Below, piece after piece: positions 26,562 to 36,341 of a DNA stretch of 64,000 nt. The notes under the pieces are model-generated. The model was not told the DNA's origin. It did no database searches and saw nothing but the letters and a program-made list of their open reading frames with translations. The position numbers were made by a program, and so were the translations under genes. Location of the stretch: the NCBI RefSeq assembly GCF_015330125.1, contig NZ_JADDXR010000002.1, positions 2,802,685-2,866,684 of the forward strand. The letters are read 5' to 3'. The DNA comes from Zobellia nedashkovskayae. GTDB lineage: Bacteria > Bacteroidota > Bacteroidia > Flavobacteriales > Flavobacteriaceae. Numbering within the stretch: the first letter of the stretch is position 1; each line of letters opens with the position of its first letter.

Positions 26562-27692
26562 ATGATGGAGGTAAAAAAAGAAATGCAGGTAAAAAAAGCA
26601 ATTGTAGGTAAACAAACGGAATTTAGAAATTTTCCAATGGTGCCTAGAGTAGTTTTTGGCAAGGGAAGTTTTAATCAATTGGGAGATATCTTAATGCCCA
26701 AGCGAAAACATTCCGATGCTCCTTTTATTTTTTTAGTTGATGATGTTTTTGAAAATACGGAATTGGCAAAAAGAATTCCACTGATTTTTAACGATCAAAT
26801 TATATTCATCTCAGCGGAAGAAGAACCTAAAACGGTACAAGTAGACGCTTTAGTAGATAAAATTAAAAGAGAATATCAAGATTTACCTTCGGGAATTGTT
26901 GGTATTGGAGGTGGGACTTTATTGGATTTAGCCAAAGCGGTATCGATTTTACTAACTAATAACGGAAGTTCTTCAGAGTATCAAGGATGGGATTTAGTTC
27001 AAAAGCCGGCAATTTTCCACGTAGGTATACCTACAATAAGTGGAACAGGAGCAGAGGTTTCTAGAACTACGGTTTTATTGGGTCCAGATAAGAAACTAGG
27101 TATCAATTCAGACCATACTACTTTTGGTCAAGTGCTTTTAGATCCGGATTTGACCCAAGGAGTCTCAAAAGAGCAATGGTTCTATACAGGTATGGATTGT
27201 TATATACATTGTATTGAATCACTTACGGGAACATTTTTAAATGCTTTTAGCCAAAGCTATGGAGAGAAAGCCTTAGAATTATGTAAAGAAGTTTACTTAG
27301 GAGATTTACCGGCAGAGGAATCAAGAGATAAACTAATGATGGCTTCATGGCACGGAGGTATGAGCATTGCTTATTCTCAAGTAGGTGTGGCACATGCTAT
27401 GAGTTATGGTCTTGGTTATTTATTGGGGGTCAAACATGGTATTGGTAATTGTTTAGTGTTTCAACATCTTGAAGAGTTCTACCCAGAAGGCGTAGATCTT
27501 TTCAATAAAATGAAGGAAAAACATAATATTAAATTACCAACTGGTATCTGCGCTAATCTAAGTGAAGCAGAGTTTGAAACTATGATTTCCGTGGCAATGA
27601 ATATGGTTCCATTATGGGAAAACGCATTAGGTAAGAACTGGCGAGATATCATTACTCCTGAAAAGTTAGAATCCATCTACAGAAAAATTTAG
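26562..27692 (+). CDS. Iron-containing alcohol dehydrogenase, KdnB-like (Kdo 8-oxidase candidate)
   Basis: A 376-residue group III (Fe) alcohol dehydrogenase. The NAD(P) site is GIGGGTLLDLAKAV; metal ligands are Asp211 and His215 in GMDCYIHCIESLTG, and His in GVAHAMSYG and KHGIGN. Shewanella KdnB oxidises Kdo at C8 before amination by KdnA to give Kdo8N. Location directly after kdsB and a HAD phosphatase supports a KdnB-like role. No PLP aminotransferase of the KdnA type is in this window, so the pathway is incomplete here. ATG 26562 is used; Met2 is an alternative. Confidence 0.82.
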   Translation: MMEVKKEMQVKKAIVGKQTEFRNFPMVPRVVFGKGSFNQLGDILMPKRKHSDAPFIFLVDDVFENTELAKRIPLIFNDQIIFISAEEEPKTVQVDALVDKIKREYQDLPSGIVGIGGGTLLDLAKAVSILLTNNGSSSEYQGWDLVQKPAIFHVGIPTISGTGAEVSRTTVLLGPDKKLGINSDHTTFGQVLLDPDLTQGVSKEQWFYTGMDCYIHCIESLTGTFLNAFSQSYGEKALELCKEVYLGDLPAEESRDKLMMASWHGGMSIAYSQVGVAHAMSYGLGYLLGVKHGIGNCLVFQHLEEFYPEGVDLFNKMKEKHNIKLPTGICANLSEAEFETMISVAMNMVPLWENALGKNWRDIITPEKLESIYRKI

Positions 27693-27775
27693 TATTATAT
27701 TTTTTTTATAGTAAAATAGGTGGTTATCTTAGATGGTAACCCTGGTTTCACCTTCTTAAAGCTCTATATACTCTC

Positions 27776-28309
27776 ATGCAAAAATTAGCTCGTTTTATAT
27801 ACTTCAAATTGATGGGCTGGAAAATGGTGGGCGAATTTCCCGGTCATATAGATAAGTTTGTAATTGCAGTAGTGCCACATACAAGTTATATGGATTTTTT
27901 CTTAGGACTCCTTATCAGAAAGGTATGGGGCGAAGAAATTAATTTTGTTGGTAAGAAGAGTCTTTTTACTTTTCCTTTTGGATTTATATTTAGAAAATTA
28001 GGAGGAGAACCTATTGATCGTACCAAGAATAATGATATGGTTTCGGCTACAGTAAAGGTGTTTGAAAAACGAAAAAAATTCAGGTTAACGATTGCTCCAG
28101 AAGGTACCCGGAAGGAGGTAGTTAAATGGAAAACCGGTTTTTACTACATTGCTAAAGGAGCCAATGTTCCTATAGTTTTAATAGCTTTTGATTTTGGCAA
28201 AAAGCAGGTCAAGATTTCAGAACCTTTGTATACTACAGATGATAAAGAGGCTGATTTTAAAGTTTATAAAAAATTCTTTGAGGGCGTAAAAGGGAAGAAA
28301 TCTCGATAA
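27776..28309 (+). CDS. 1-acyl-sn-glycerol-3-phosphate acyltransferase-like protein
   Basis: A 177-residue PlsC-type acyltransferase, shorter than classical PlsC. The catalytic HxxxxD is HTSYMD at about residues 35-40, and the acceptor-site motif is APEGTRKE. A single hydrophobic stretch would place it at the inner membrane. It probably acylates lysophosphatidate or another glycerolipid; downstream of a putative Kdo locus it might serve envelope lipids. Sits 83 nt after the KdnB-like gene. Confidence 0.88.
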   Translation: MQKLARFIYFKLMGWKMVGEFPGHIDKFVIAVVPHTSYMDFFLGLLIRKVWGEEINFVGKKSLFTFPFGFIFRKLGGEPIDRTKNNDMVSATVKVFEKRKKFRLTIAPEGTRKEVVKWKTGFYYIAKGANVPIVLIAFDFGKKQVKISEPLYTTDDKEADFKVYKKFFEGVKGKKSR

Positions 28310-28430
28310 TTTTTAGGTATTTATAGTGCTATTTATCAAGATGTTATATTTTATTTGTCCTGTTTTATGATTTTTTTTAAAACCATCTAGTTCGTTCTAC
28401 GTAAGTATGAGCAAATAAAAAAACGAACAG

Positions 28431-29459
28431 ATGAAAAAAAATGTAATAAAACTCGGTTTAGTATTGACTCTAGGTTCATTCGTAATGACCTCATGCGACA
28501 AAGATGATGATGATACAGTAGACACGGAGCAACAAGATGAGCAAGTACAGTTATTTGCTTCAAACAATAGTGATGGTAACGTTACTGTTTATGATATGAT
28601 TAGTGGGGAGGCAAGTACTTTAACAACTACATCAACAGCTGCAGAAGGAATTTATTATGATGAGAATACTGATGAAATTATTCAGGCGTCACGATCTTCA
28701 AATCAATTAAATGCATTTGCCAACATATCAACTTTCTTAGTCGACGCAACTGTTACGGCTTCAATTTCAAGCTCGTCGGATTTAGAAAGCCCGAGAGATA
28801 TTGCAGTGAACGACAACTATATTATAGTTGCTGATAATGCAGATGTAGATGGCAATGCGGACACACCAGATGGAAGGTTGTTTATCTATACTAGAAGTAA
28901 TGGTGAAATAAGTTTACGAAACGTAATTACTACCGATTTTGCCCTTTGGGGTATTGAAATGGTTGGGGATGATTTGTATGCCGTAGTAGACAAAACGAAT
29001 GAACTAGCCGTGTTTACTGATTTTGTAGCAACGAATACAGCAACTACAACAGTAAGTGCTTCCAAACGTATTACTATAGAAGGTATTGTTCGTACACATG
29101 GATTGGCTTATGATAATGGAACAATGATTCTTACAGATGTGGGTGATGCCGCTTCCGATTCAGATGGTGCCTTTCATATAATTTCTGATTTTGATTCTAA
29201 ATTCAGCGCTGTAGCAAATGGTGAAACTATGGTAGTTGCCGATAATCAAATTAGAGTTGCCGGTGCTAGTACCTTCTTAGGTAACCCGGTTTCAGCTGAG
29301 TACGATGCTGATTCGGAAATGGTATTTATAGCAGAGGCCGCTAATGGTGGCGGTCGTATATTGGCATTCTCAAATGCAGATGCAGGCGGAGATGTTGCTC
29401 CTTCAGTGAATAATAGTTTAGCATCCGCTTCTTCACTTTATTTTTATTCGAATAAATAA
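28431..29459 (+). CDS. Surface lipoprotein, beta-propeller-like, function unknown
   Basis: A 342-residue lipoprotein: signal peptide with lipobox FVMTSC (Cys22), followed at once by an acidic run KDDDD, close to the lipoprotein export signal that sends Bacteroidetes lipoproteins to the cell surface. The mature part has repeated strands of the type LFASNNSDGNVTVYD and RDIAVNDNYIIVADNAD, suggesting a beta-propeller. No enzyme motif is seen. Monocistronic, closed by a hairpin terminator. Confidence 0.82.
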   Translation: MKKNVIKLGLVLTLGSFVMTSCDKDDDDTVDTEQQDEQVQLFASNNSDGNVTVYDMISGEASTLTTTSTAAEGIYYDENTDEIIQASRSSNQLNAFANISTFLVDATVTASISSSSDLESPRDIAVNDNYIIVADNADVDGNADTPDGRLFIYTRSNGEISLRNVITTDFALWGIEMVGDDLYAVVDKTNELAVFTDFVATNTATTTVSASKRITIEGIVRTHGLAYDNGTMILTDVGDAASDSDGAFHIISDFDSKFSAVANGETMVVADNQIRVAGASTFLGNPVSAEYDADSEMVFIAEAANGGGRILAFSNADAGGDVAPSVNNSLASASSLYFYSNK

Positions 29460-29485
29460 AAGAAAAAGAATATTATTAAGTTTGG

Positions 29486-29519
29486 AAAAAGCGACCTGAA
29501 AGGGTCGTTTTTTTTTTGG
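29486..29519 (+). terminator. Intrinsic terminator after the lipoprotein gene
   Basis: AAAAAGCGACC, short loop, GGTCGTTTTTTTTTT. Stem of five to six GC-rich pairs extended by A/T pairing and followed by a T run. The same AAAAAGCGACC arm recurs after the next gene. Confidence 0.85.
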
Positions 29520-29680
29520 TTATAAAATTGAGCGTAAATGAACGTGTTTAAAAGACATTTAATCGATTATCTGTATCGCTGGATTAATATCTATATCGAA
29601 GTAATATCTTACAAATATTATTTTCATTACATTACACAGATTTTTACTTATTGATGCTATTTAGCTAACCAACCAATTAT

Positions 29681-32600
29681 ATGATAAAACTTTACTCAAA
29701 CCCCCGTGTAGTTATTTTTATGATTCTTTTAACTATAACCTTTTTTAAGGGTAATAGCCAAAACATTTGTCTGGATTCTTCGCCGAGTACGGGAATCGTT
29801 CCCGTTCGGATTTCAGTCAGTTCGGACGACGGCAACGGCCCGTGCAACGTTATGGACGGCAATTTTTATTCCCGATGGAGTTCCAACGGTTTGGGTGAAT
29901 GGATGACCTTTGATTTTGGGGAGACCAAGAACGTGTCCGATGTGGAGATCGCCTTTTTCTCGGGAAACCGAAGGTCCAGTAGTTTCGACCTTGCCGTATC
30001 GGATGATGGTTCTAACTGGACTAACGTTTTGGAAGGCCAAAGGAGCAGTGGCACTTCCATATCTTTGGAGGCTTATAGCTTTCCGTTGCAAAGTGCAAGG
30101 TACTTGCGCTATATAGGCCAAGGCAATTCACAGGAGAACAATGACTGGAACAGTATTTCTGAGTTCAGAATAAACGAACCAAGACTACCTGAAGTTGAAT
30201 GTATTGAACCAAGTCCCTCTTCCGGCATAGTGCCAAAAAGAATTAATGCTGTTTCAGATGAGGGCAACGGTCCCTGTAATGTGATGGACAATGATTTGGT
30301 CTCCTATTGGAGTAGCAATTTTTCGAGCAAATCCATAACTTTTGAATTGGATGGTTCAAGTGAAATAGACCAAGTTGAAATAGCCTTTTTGTCAGGTGAT
30401 ATAAGGGTTAGCGTGTTTGATATTTCAGTATCGGATGATGGTTCTAACTGGACAACGGCACTAAAGGACGGGTCTAGCAGCGGAGCCTCGCTGGCCTTGG
30501 AAAAATTTAATTTTCCCGTCCAAAATACCAAGTATTTACGATATACGGTTCAAGATTCCCAAGACAATAATGATTTAGGAGGAGTTACGGAATTCCGAAT
30601 AAACAAGTTTGTTTTACCTGAAAGGGATTGTCTGGATTCTTCGCCGAGTACGGGAATCGCTCCCGTTCGGATTTCAGTCAGTTCGGACGACGGCAACGGC
30701 CCCTGCAACGTTATGGACGGCAATTTTTATTCCCGATGGAGTTCCAACGGTTTGGGTGAATGGATGACCTTTGATCTTGGGGAGACCAAGAACGTGTCCG
30801 ATGTGGAGATCGCCTTTTTCTCGGGAAACCGAAGGTCCAGTAGTTTCGACCTTGCCGTATCGGATGATGGTTCTAACTGGACTAACGTTTTGGAAGGCCA
30901 AAGGAGCAGTGGCACTTCCATATCTTTGGAGGCTTATAGCTTTCCGTTGCAAAGTGCAAGGTACTTGCGCTATATAGGCCAAGGCAATTCACAGGAGAAC
31001 AATGACTGGAACAGTATTTCTGAGTTCAGAATCAATGAGGCCAAAATTAATGAATTCAGGCCTTTTGTGACTACTTGGAAAACTGATAATCCAGGAATAT
31101 CAGGAGATGATCAAATTACTATTCATACTTATGAAAATGCAAGTTTTTTTGATTTTGAATATGATTATACAGTCGACTGGGGTGATGGAACAACTACCTC
31201 GGGCTTAACTGAAGATGCTATCCATACCTATGATATTCCTGGTACCTATGAAGTATCAATATTTGGTGATTTTCCTGGTATATATTTTGGTTTTTCTGGA
31301 GAGAATGACGAAAAAAAACTTCTTACAGTTGAACAATGGGGTGATAATGTTTGGGCTTCTTTCCATTCGGCATATAACGGTTGTTCTAATCTAGATATTA
31401 AGGCAACTGATATTCCTAATCTTACAAACGTAACATCATTTGATACCACTTTTGCGTTCTGTTCCAACCTAAAATGGAATTCAACAATAAATTCTTGGGA
31501 TACTAGTAATATTACCGATATGGCATATACATTCTACTCAGCTAGCAATTTCAACCAAGATATAAATAACTGGGATGTGGTTAATGTTATTACAATGGCA
31601 AATATGTTTAATAGAGCTATAAGTTTTAATCAAGATATCAACAATTGGGATGTAAGTAGTGTTAGCACCATGAGTTCAATGTTTGAAAGTGCAATTGCTT
31701 TTAATGGTGATATTAGTAATTGGGATACATCTAATGTTTTGAATATGAGAAATTTATTTCTATCCGTATCCTCTTTTAACCAAGATATTTCGAGCTGGAA
31801 TACTTCTAAGGTGAAATATATGAGCCACATGTTCAGAGGGGCAACTTCTTTTGATCAAAATGTAGGAGGCTGGAATGTAGAAAATGCCGAAAGTATGTTC
31901 TCGATGTTTTCGGGTGTAATCCTTTCCACTGAAAATTATGATAAACTATTATTAGGATGGAGTAATCAAGAGCTAAAAAATGGAGTAACTTTCGATGCTG
32001 GTGACAGCCAATATTGCCAAGGCGAAAATTACTTATATAAATTAGAAGATGAATTTGGATGGAATATTTCAGATGGAGGAATAACTGCTGATTGCAAAAA
32101 CTCTCAACGCCCTTTTATTACCACTTGGAAAACAGATAATGATGGAACTTCAGAAGATAACCAAATAACAATACCAACTTCTTCAGAGGAAACTTACAAT
32201 TATGACATTGATTGGGGTGATGGTACTATAGACACTGGAGTAACAGGAAAGATAACACATACTTATGCAATAGCTGGAACCTATGAAATTTCTATCTCTG
32301 GAGATTTTCCAAGGATACATTTCACTTATTTAGAAGATTTAGAGAAAATACTATTTATAAATCAATGGGGAGATATACAATGGTCTTCCATGGCAGCTGC
32401 TTTTGATCGATGTATTAATCTTCAAATATTAGCAGCTGACGCTCCTGATTTATCTAACGTAACTTCTCTTTCAACTATGTTCAGAAGTGTTGATAACATA
32501 AATAATAATCTGAATACTTGGGATTTTAGTACAATTACCAATATGCGTTATATGTTTAGTGAGTCATCTAATTTTAATCAAGATATTAGTAGTTGGGATA

Positions 32601-34207
32601 CTAGTAGTGTTACTTCTTTATCGGGTATGTTTTATAAAACGGATTCCTTTAATCAAGACATTAGTAATTGGGACACAAGTAATGTTACCAATATGAGTTA
32701 TATGTTTTATCAAGCAGAGTCTTTCAATCAAGACATTAGTATTTGGAATACTAGTAAAGTAACAAATATCGATGGTATGTTTTATAAAGCATCAGCTTTT
32801 AATCAGGATCTTTCGGATTGGGATTTTTCTTTAATTACTTGGATGTTTCAGACATTTCCTTATTCTGGTATTAGTGTAGAGAATTACGATAGTATGCTCA
32901 TTTCGTGGTCAGAGAAAGAAGAGTTAACTAATTTTCGCTTAGATGCAACTGGTTTAAATTATTGTGAAGGGGTATTTGCTAGACAAAAATTAATTGATAT
33001 AAATAATTGGAACATAATTGATAGCGGTTTAAATTGTATTAACACATCACCATTTGTAACTAGTTGGAAAACGGATAACATAGGGTTGTCAAATAACAAC
33101 CAAATAACGATACCTACTTCTTCTGGAGAAACTTATGATTACGACATTGATTGGGGAGATGGCACTTTAGATATAGGGGTTACAGGAGAAATTACACATA
33201 CTTATGTAACTACAGGTACGTATCAAGTAAGTATTACAGGTTCTTATCCTCAAATAGCATTTGGTGATTCTGGAGATAAGAATAAGCTTTTATCTGTAGA
33301 TCAATGGGGAGATATGCCTTGGAGTACTATGTTTTTTGCTTTTGCGAATTGTGAGAATGTTCAAATTTTAGCCACAGATTCTCCTAATTTACTTAATGTA
33401 ACTTCATTATATGGTATGTTTAGAAATGCTGATAGTGTCAATACAGATATAAGCGAATGGGAGACTAGTTTCGTTACTAATATGGGGCAAATGTTTTTTG
33501 ACGCGGATAGCTTTAATCAAGATATAAGTAAATGGAACACTAGCAGGGTTACTAATATGAGTTTTATGTTCTTTGCAGCGGACTCTTTCAATCAAAACAT
33601 AAATGAGTGGGATACTAGTAGTCTTATCAATCTAGAATATGCATTTTTCAATGCGATTTCATTCAATCAAAATCTATCCTCCTTTGATATTTCTAAGGTG
33701 ATAAACTTATCGGGTGTATTTTCTGATTCAGGTTTGAGCTCATCAAATTATGATAGTACCCTAATCGGGTGGGCGGAACAGGATGATTTAATACAGAATA
33801 TTACTTTAGACGCAGATAACATAGCATACTGTGGAGGAGCTGACGCACGTCAACAATTAATAGATACTTATCATTGGATTATAAATGATGCTGGCCTAGG
33901 CTGTGAAGCGCTAGAGGTGCCTTTTGATAATAATAGTGGAAAGGGAATAATAACAAATACGCCTATGTTATCCCCAAATCCTGTGATAGCTGAAACAATA
34001 TTAAGTTTTGAAAAACCGGTTCAATTAACTGAGATAAATGTATTTGATGTTTCTGGAAGATTGGTACATTCATATAGTGGATCAGCCGTATCTGATGATG
34101 GGGAGTACTTATTAAACGTAGAAGAACTTCCTTCAGGAACTTACTTTATCAGGTCACTAGACGCTCAAGGAATGCTGTACCAAAAACAGATGGTAATTAT
34201 GAAATAG
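29681..34207 (+). CDS. Giant T9SS-exported surface protein: three discoidin (F5/8 type C) modules, three PKD-BspA (DUF285) modules
   Basis: A 1508-residue secreted protein, probably an adhesin or glycan-binding surface protein. Signal peptide at residues 1-27 (ends FKGNSQ). Three discoidin-like modules begin at Cys30, Cys174 and Cys317; the first and third are nearly identical in DNA, the second has diverged. Then three modules of about 320-350 residues, starting near 460, 810 and 1123, each open with a (S/R)PFxTxWKTDN segment and a PKD-like strand set (VDWGDGT ... HTY), followed by BspA/DUF285 repeats (SFNQDISxWDTSxVTxMxxMF). A T9SS type A sorting domain runs from about 1429 to the end. No catalytic domain is seen. 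Single gene with hairpins on both sides. Confidence 0.93.
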   Translation: MIKLYSNPRVVIFMILLTITFFKGNSQNICLDSSPSTGIVPVRISVSSDDGNGPCNVMDGNFYSRWSSNGLGEWMTFDFGETKNVSDVEIAFFSGNRRSSSFDLAVSDDGSNWTNVLEGQRSSGTSISLEAYSFPLQSARYLRYIGQGNSQENNDWNSISEFRINEPRLPEVECIEPSPSSGIVPKRINAVSDEGNGPCNVMDNDLVSYWSSNFSSKSITFELDGSSEIDQVEIAFLSGDIRVSVFDISVSDDGSNWTTALKDGSSSGASLALEKFNFPVQNTKYLRYTVQDSQDNNDLGGVTEFRINKFVLPERDCLDSSPSTGIAPVRISVSSDDGNGPCNVMDGNFYSRWSSNGLGEWMTFDLGETKNVSDVEIAFFSGNRRSSSFDLAVSDDGSNWTNVLEGQRSSGTSISLEAYSFPLQSARYLRYIGQGNSQENNDWNSISEFRINEAKINEFRPFVTTWKTDNPGISGDDQITIHTYENASFFDFEYDYTVDWGDGTTTSGLTEDAIHTYDIPGTYEVSIFGDFPGIYFGFSGENDEKKLLTVEQWGDNVWASFHSAYNGCSNLDIKATDIPNLTNVTSFDTTFAFCSNLKWNSTINSWDTSNITDMAYTFYSASNFNQDINNWDVVNVITMANMFNRAISFNQDINNWDVSSVSTMSSMFESAIAFNGDISNWDTSNVLNMRNLFLSVSSFNQDISSWNTSKVKYMSHMFRGATSFDQNVGGWNVENAESMFSMFSGVILSTENYDKLLLGWSNQELKNGVTFDAGDSQYCQGENYLYKLEDEFGWNISDGGITADCKNSQRPFITTWKTDNDGTSEDNQITIPTSSEETYNYDIDWGDGTIDTGVTGKITHTYAIAGTYEISISGDFPRIHFTYLEDLEKILFINQWGDIQWSSMAAAFDRCINLQILAADAPDLSNVTSLSTMFRSVDNINNNLNTWDFSTITNMRYMFSESSNFNQDISSWDTSSVTSLSGMFYKTDSFNQDISNWDTSNVTNMSYMFYQAESFNQDISIWNTSKVTNIDGMFYKASAFNQDLSDWDFSLITWMFQTFPYSGISVENYDSMLISWSEKEELTNFRLDATGLNYCEGVFARQKLIDINNWNIIDSGLNCINTSPFVTSWKTDNIGLSNNNQITIPTSSGETYDYDIDWGDGTLDIGVTGEITHTYVTTGTYQVSITGSYPQIAFGDSGDKNKLLSVDQWGDMPWSTMFFAFANCENVQILATDSPNLLNVTSLYGMFRNADSVNTDISEWETSFVTNMGQMFFDADSFNQDISKWNTSRVTNMSFMFFAADSFNQNINEWDTSSLINLEYAFFNAISFNQNLSSFDISKVINLSGVFSDSGLSSSNYDSTLIGWAEQDDLIQNITLDADNIAYCGGADARQQLIDTYHWIINDAGLGCEALEVPFDNNSGKGIITNTPMLSPNPVIAETILSFEKPVQLTEINVFDVSGRLVHSYSGSAVSDDGEYLLNVEELPSGTYFIRSLDAQGMLYQKQMVIMK
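29768..30171 (+). repeat. Discoidin module repeat, copy 1
   Basis: A 404-bp stretch that recurs at 30629-31032 with three base differences (near 29799, 29842 and 29915). Offset 861 bp. It encodes the first F5/8 type C module of the giant surface protein. Confidence 0.95.
30629..31032 (+). repeat. Discoidin module repeat, copy 2 (third discoidin module)
   Basis: Partner of 29768-30171. The middle discoidin module (from 30200) lies between them and is clearly diverged, so the identical copies are not adjacent. Confidence 0.95.
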
Positions 34208-34230
34208 AAAATAATATAGATTTTTTAAAA

Positions 34231-34267
34231 CAAAAAAGCGACCAGTAATGGTCGCTTTTTTGTTTTT
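34231..34267. terminator. Bidirectional intrinsic terminator between the giant surface protein gene and yebC
   Basis: Perfect 14-bp stem, CAAAAAAGCGACCA (34231-34244) with its complement at 34249-34262, GTAA loop, A run before and T run after; serves both convergent genes. Confidence 0.94.
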
Positions 34268-34284
34268 ATAAGCAAAGAATTAAA

Positions 34285-34995
34285 TTACTCTTGCATTGTA
34301 TGATATACATTCTGTACATCATCATCTTCTTCAATTTTCTCTAAAAGTTTTTCAACATCAGCAGCTTCTTCTTCAGAAAGTGCTTTGGTTACTTGCGGAA
34401 TACGCTCAAAGCCAGATGATAGAATTTCTATTTCTCTATTCTCTAATTCTTTTTGAATAGCACCAAAGCTTTCAAAAGGAGCATAAATTAGGATGCCATC
34501 GTCATCAACAAAAACCTCTTCTGCGCCAAAATCAATAAGCTCCAATTCTAATTCTTCAGGGTCAATCCCTTCAGCAGGAATCCTGAAATTACAAGTATGG
34601 TCAAACATAAACTCTACCGAACCTGAAGTACCCAAATTACCATTACATTTATTAAAATAACTTCTAACATTTGCAACGGTACGGGTATTGTTATCTGTAG
34701 CAGTTTCTACAAGTATAGCAATGCCATGCGGAGCGTAACCTTCAAAAAGTACTTCTTTATAGTCGCCCAGACTTTTATCTGAGGCTCTTTTAATAGCGCG
34801 CTCAATATTGTCTTTAGGCATGTTAACGGCCTTACCATTTTGAATTACGGCTCGCAGTCTAGAGTTGGAATCCGGATCCGGTCCTCCTTCTTTTACTGCC
34901 ATAACAATGTCCTTACCAATTCGCGTAAAGGCTTTTGACATTGCCGACCATCGCTTCATTTTACGTGCTTTCCTGAATTCAAAAGCTCTTCCCAT
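34285..34995 (-). CDS. YebC/PmpR family protein (translation factor / transcriptional regulator)
   Basis: A 236-residue YebC protein: N-terminal MGRAFEFRKARKMKRWSAM, RLRAVIQNGKAVNMPKDNIERAIKRA, and the acidic third domain ending VYHTM. Members were first called transcriptional regulators; some have since been shown to help ribosomes through proline stretches. The N-terminal RAFEFRKARK is the Bacteroidetes variant of GHSKW. Monocistronic. Confidence 0.94.
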   Translation of the reverse strand: MGRAFEFRKARKMKRWSAMSKAFTRIGKDIVMAVKEGGPDPDSNSRLRAVIQNGKAVNMPKDNIERAIKRASDKSLGDYKEVLFEGYAPHGIAILVETATDNNTRTVANVRSYFNKCNGNLGTSGSVEFMFDHTCNFRIPAEGIDPEELELELIDFGAEEVFVDDDGILIYAPFESFGAIQKELENREIEILSSGFERIPQVTKALSEEEAADVEKLLEKIEEDDDVQNVYHTMQE

Positions 34996-35136
34996 AATCT
35001 ATGTGTAATATATTTGTTGAAGGTAGTAAATTTAATAAAAATGACAACTGTTACAAGGAATTGAACTTCATCAATTCAAAAGAACTTTACTTAGTATCGT
35101 TTTTGAACCAATGAAGGAGAACCCTTTATCAACTTT

Positions 35137-35424
35137 TTATTCACTATCTATAATCTCTTCTATGCTTTGTGCCAGCTTAAAATCTTTTTCAGTAATGCCC
35201 TCTGCATCGTGGGTGTTAAGTCTAATATGTAAAGAATTGTAGACGTTGCTCCAATCTGGGTGATGGCTTTGAGCTTCACATTCAAAAGCAATGCGGGTCA
35301 TAACAGAGAATGTGTCTTTAAAATCTTTGAATTCAAAAGAAGTCTCAATGGCACCATCAACATATTCCCAACCACTTAATTTGGTAAGTTGGCTTTCTAT
35401 TTCTTGTTCCGATAGTTTTTTCAT
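35137..35424 (-). CDS. phhB: 4a-hydroxytetrahydrobiopterin dehydratase (pterin-4a-carbinolamine dehydratase)
   Basis: A 95-residue enzyme that recycles the pterin cofactor of phenylalanine hydroxylase. The family signature is present: CEAQSHHPDWSNVYN, with the catalytic His pair, followed by the conserved LRLNTHDAEGITEKD. Single gene between yebC and the gcvT operon; no phenylalanine hydroxylase gene lies in this window. Confidence 0.93.
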   Translation of the reverse strand: MKKLSEQEIESQLTKLSGWEYVDGAIETSFEFKDFKDTFSVMTRIAFECEAQSHHPDWSNVYNSLHIRLNTHDAEGITEKDFKLAQSIEEIIDSE

Positions 35425-35516
35425 AGGATTCTGAATTTTTTTTGTTCATAACTAGTAAGCTCTCATAAATTACGCAATTCAAATTCTTTGAGTAGTGAAA
35501 GGAGCCTAATTTAAGA

Positions 35517-36338
35517 TTAACGTATTACATGATGTTCAATAATATCTTGATATCCGTATTGTAAATTTTTTGGCAATTTATTGTCTTTCGGTAGAACGGC
35601 AAGATATCTCTCGTCGTTAGTTGTAAATATCCGTTTGTAAATAGGACTAAATTCTCCAATGCGTTCTACTACTTCTTTTATGAAATCTTCATGGTGCACA
35701 AGATCTTTGCTACCCAAATGAAAGATTCCTGTCTTGTCTCTGTTAATGAGATAGTGGATTTGTTGGGTTAGTTTGTCATCATTGGTAACATTCAAAACCA
35801 GATTAGGAAAAACTTCAACAGGGGCATTATCCCAAATGTAATTTTTAATATCTTTTATCCGCGGAGAGCTATTTCCAAAAACCATTGGAATACGTAAGAT
35901 TCCCATTTTATCTTGCGGCAGCCTAAGCAGCATATTTTCGATTTTAATCTTTAACCTTCCATAAACACTCTCGGAAAGTGTTTTGTCGTGCTCGTAAGAT
36001 GGGTATTTTCTGTAGGCATCAAAGACGTTGGCAGAAGAAAGAAAGTATAGTCTACAATCGTTCTCTTTTAAATATTCAACAATATGTTGATGAGCCAATA
36101 TTTGAGCTGCGAAATTACCCCTAACGGCAGAAACGATTACATTAGGCCGGACTTTTTCTAATATTTCATGTACATCATCTTCCTCCATATCGTATTTGAA
36201 GAATTGCTTATTGTCTTCAAACGACCGCCTAGCTGAATTATAGGTTCCATAAGTGTCAAAATAGTTACATAGTTCCTTATAAATAGCGTTACCTAAAAAG
36301 CCACTTCCCCCAAGTATTAAAATTTTTTTTATATCCAA
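35517..36338 (-). CDS. NAD(P)-dependent epimerase/dehydratase, RmlD-like sugar nucleotide-binding protein
   Basis: A 273-residue short-chain extended dehydrogenase. Rossmann motif ILGGSGFLGNAI at the N-terminus; YxxxK-type active site is seen as VYGRLKIK; substrate-end region resembles RmlD. This points to nucleotide-sugar reduction or epimerisation, but the substrate cannot be told. It begins 3 nt downstream of the glsA stop, so it is the third gene of a gcvT-glsA operon. Confidence 0.85.
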   Translation of the reverse strand: MDIKKILILGGSGFLGNAIYKELCNYFDTYGTYNSARRSFEDNKQFFKYDMEEDDVHEILEKVRPNVIVSAVRGNFAAQILAHQHIVEYLKENDCRLYFLSSANVFDAYRKYPSYEHDKTLSESVYGRLKIKIENMLLRLPQDKMGILRIPMVFGNSSPRIKDIKNYIWDNAPVEVFPNLVLNVTNDDKLTQQIHYLINRDKTGIFHLGSKDLVHHEDFIKEVVERIGEFSPIYKRIFTTNDERYLAVLPKDNKLPKNLQYGYQDIIEHHVIR

Positions 36339-36341
36339 TCT

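Noticed and set aside
29813..30982. Pairs of identical antisense frames on both strands inside the giant surface protein gene.
   Set aside because: They are shadows caused by the GC-richer 404-bp coding repeat, not separate genes.
31490..33700. Regularly spaced repeats that at first look like a CRISPR or tandem-repeat array.
   Set aside because: The repeats are in-frame DUF285 protein motifs of varying DNA sequence, with no constant repeat or unique spacers.
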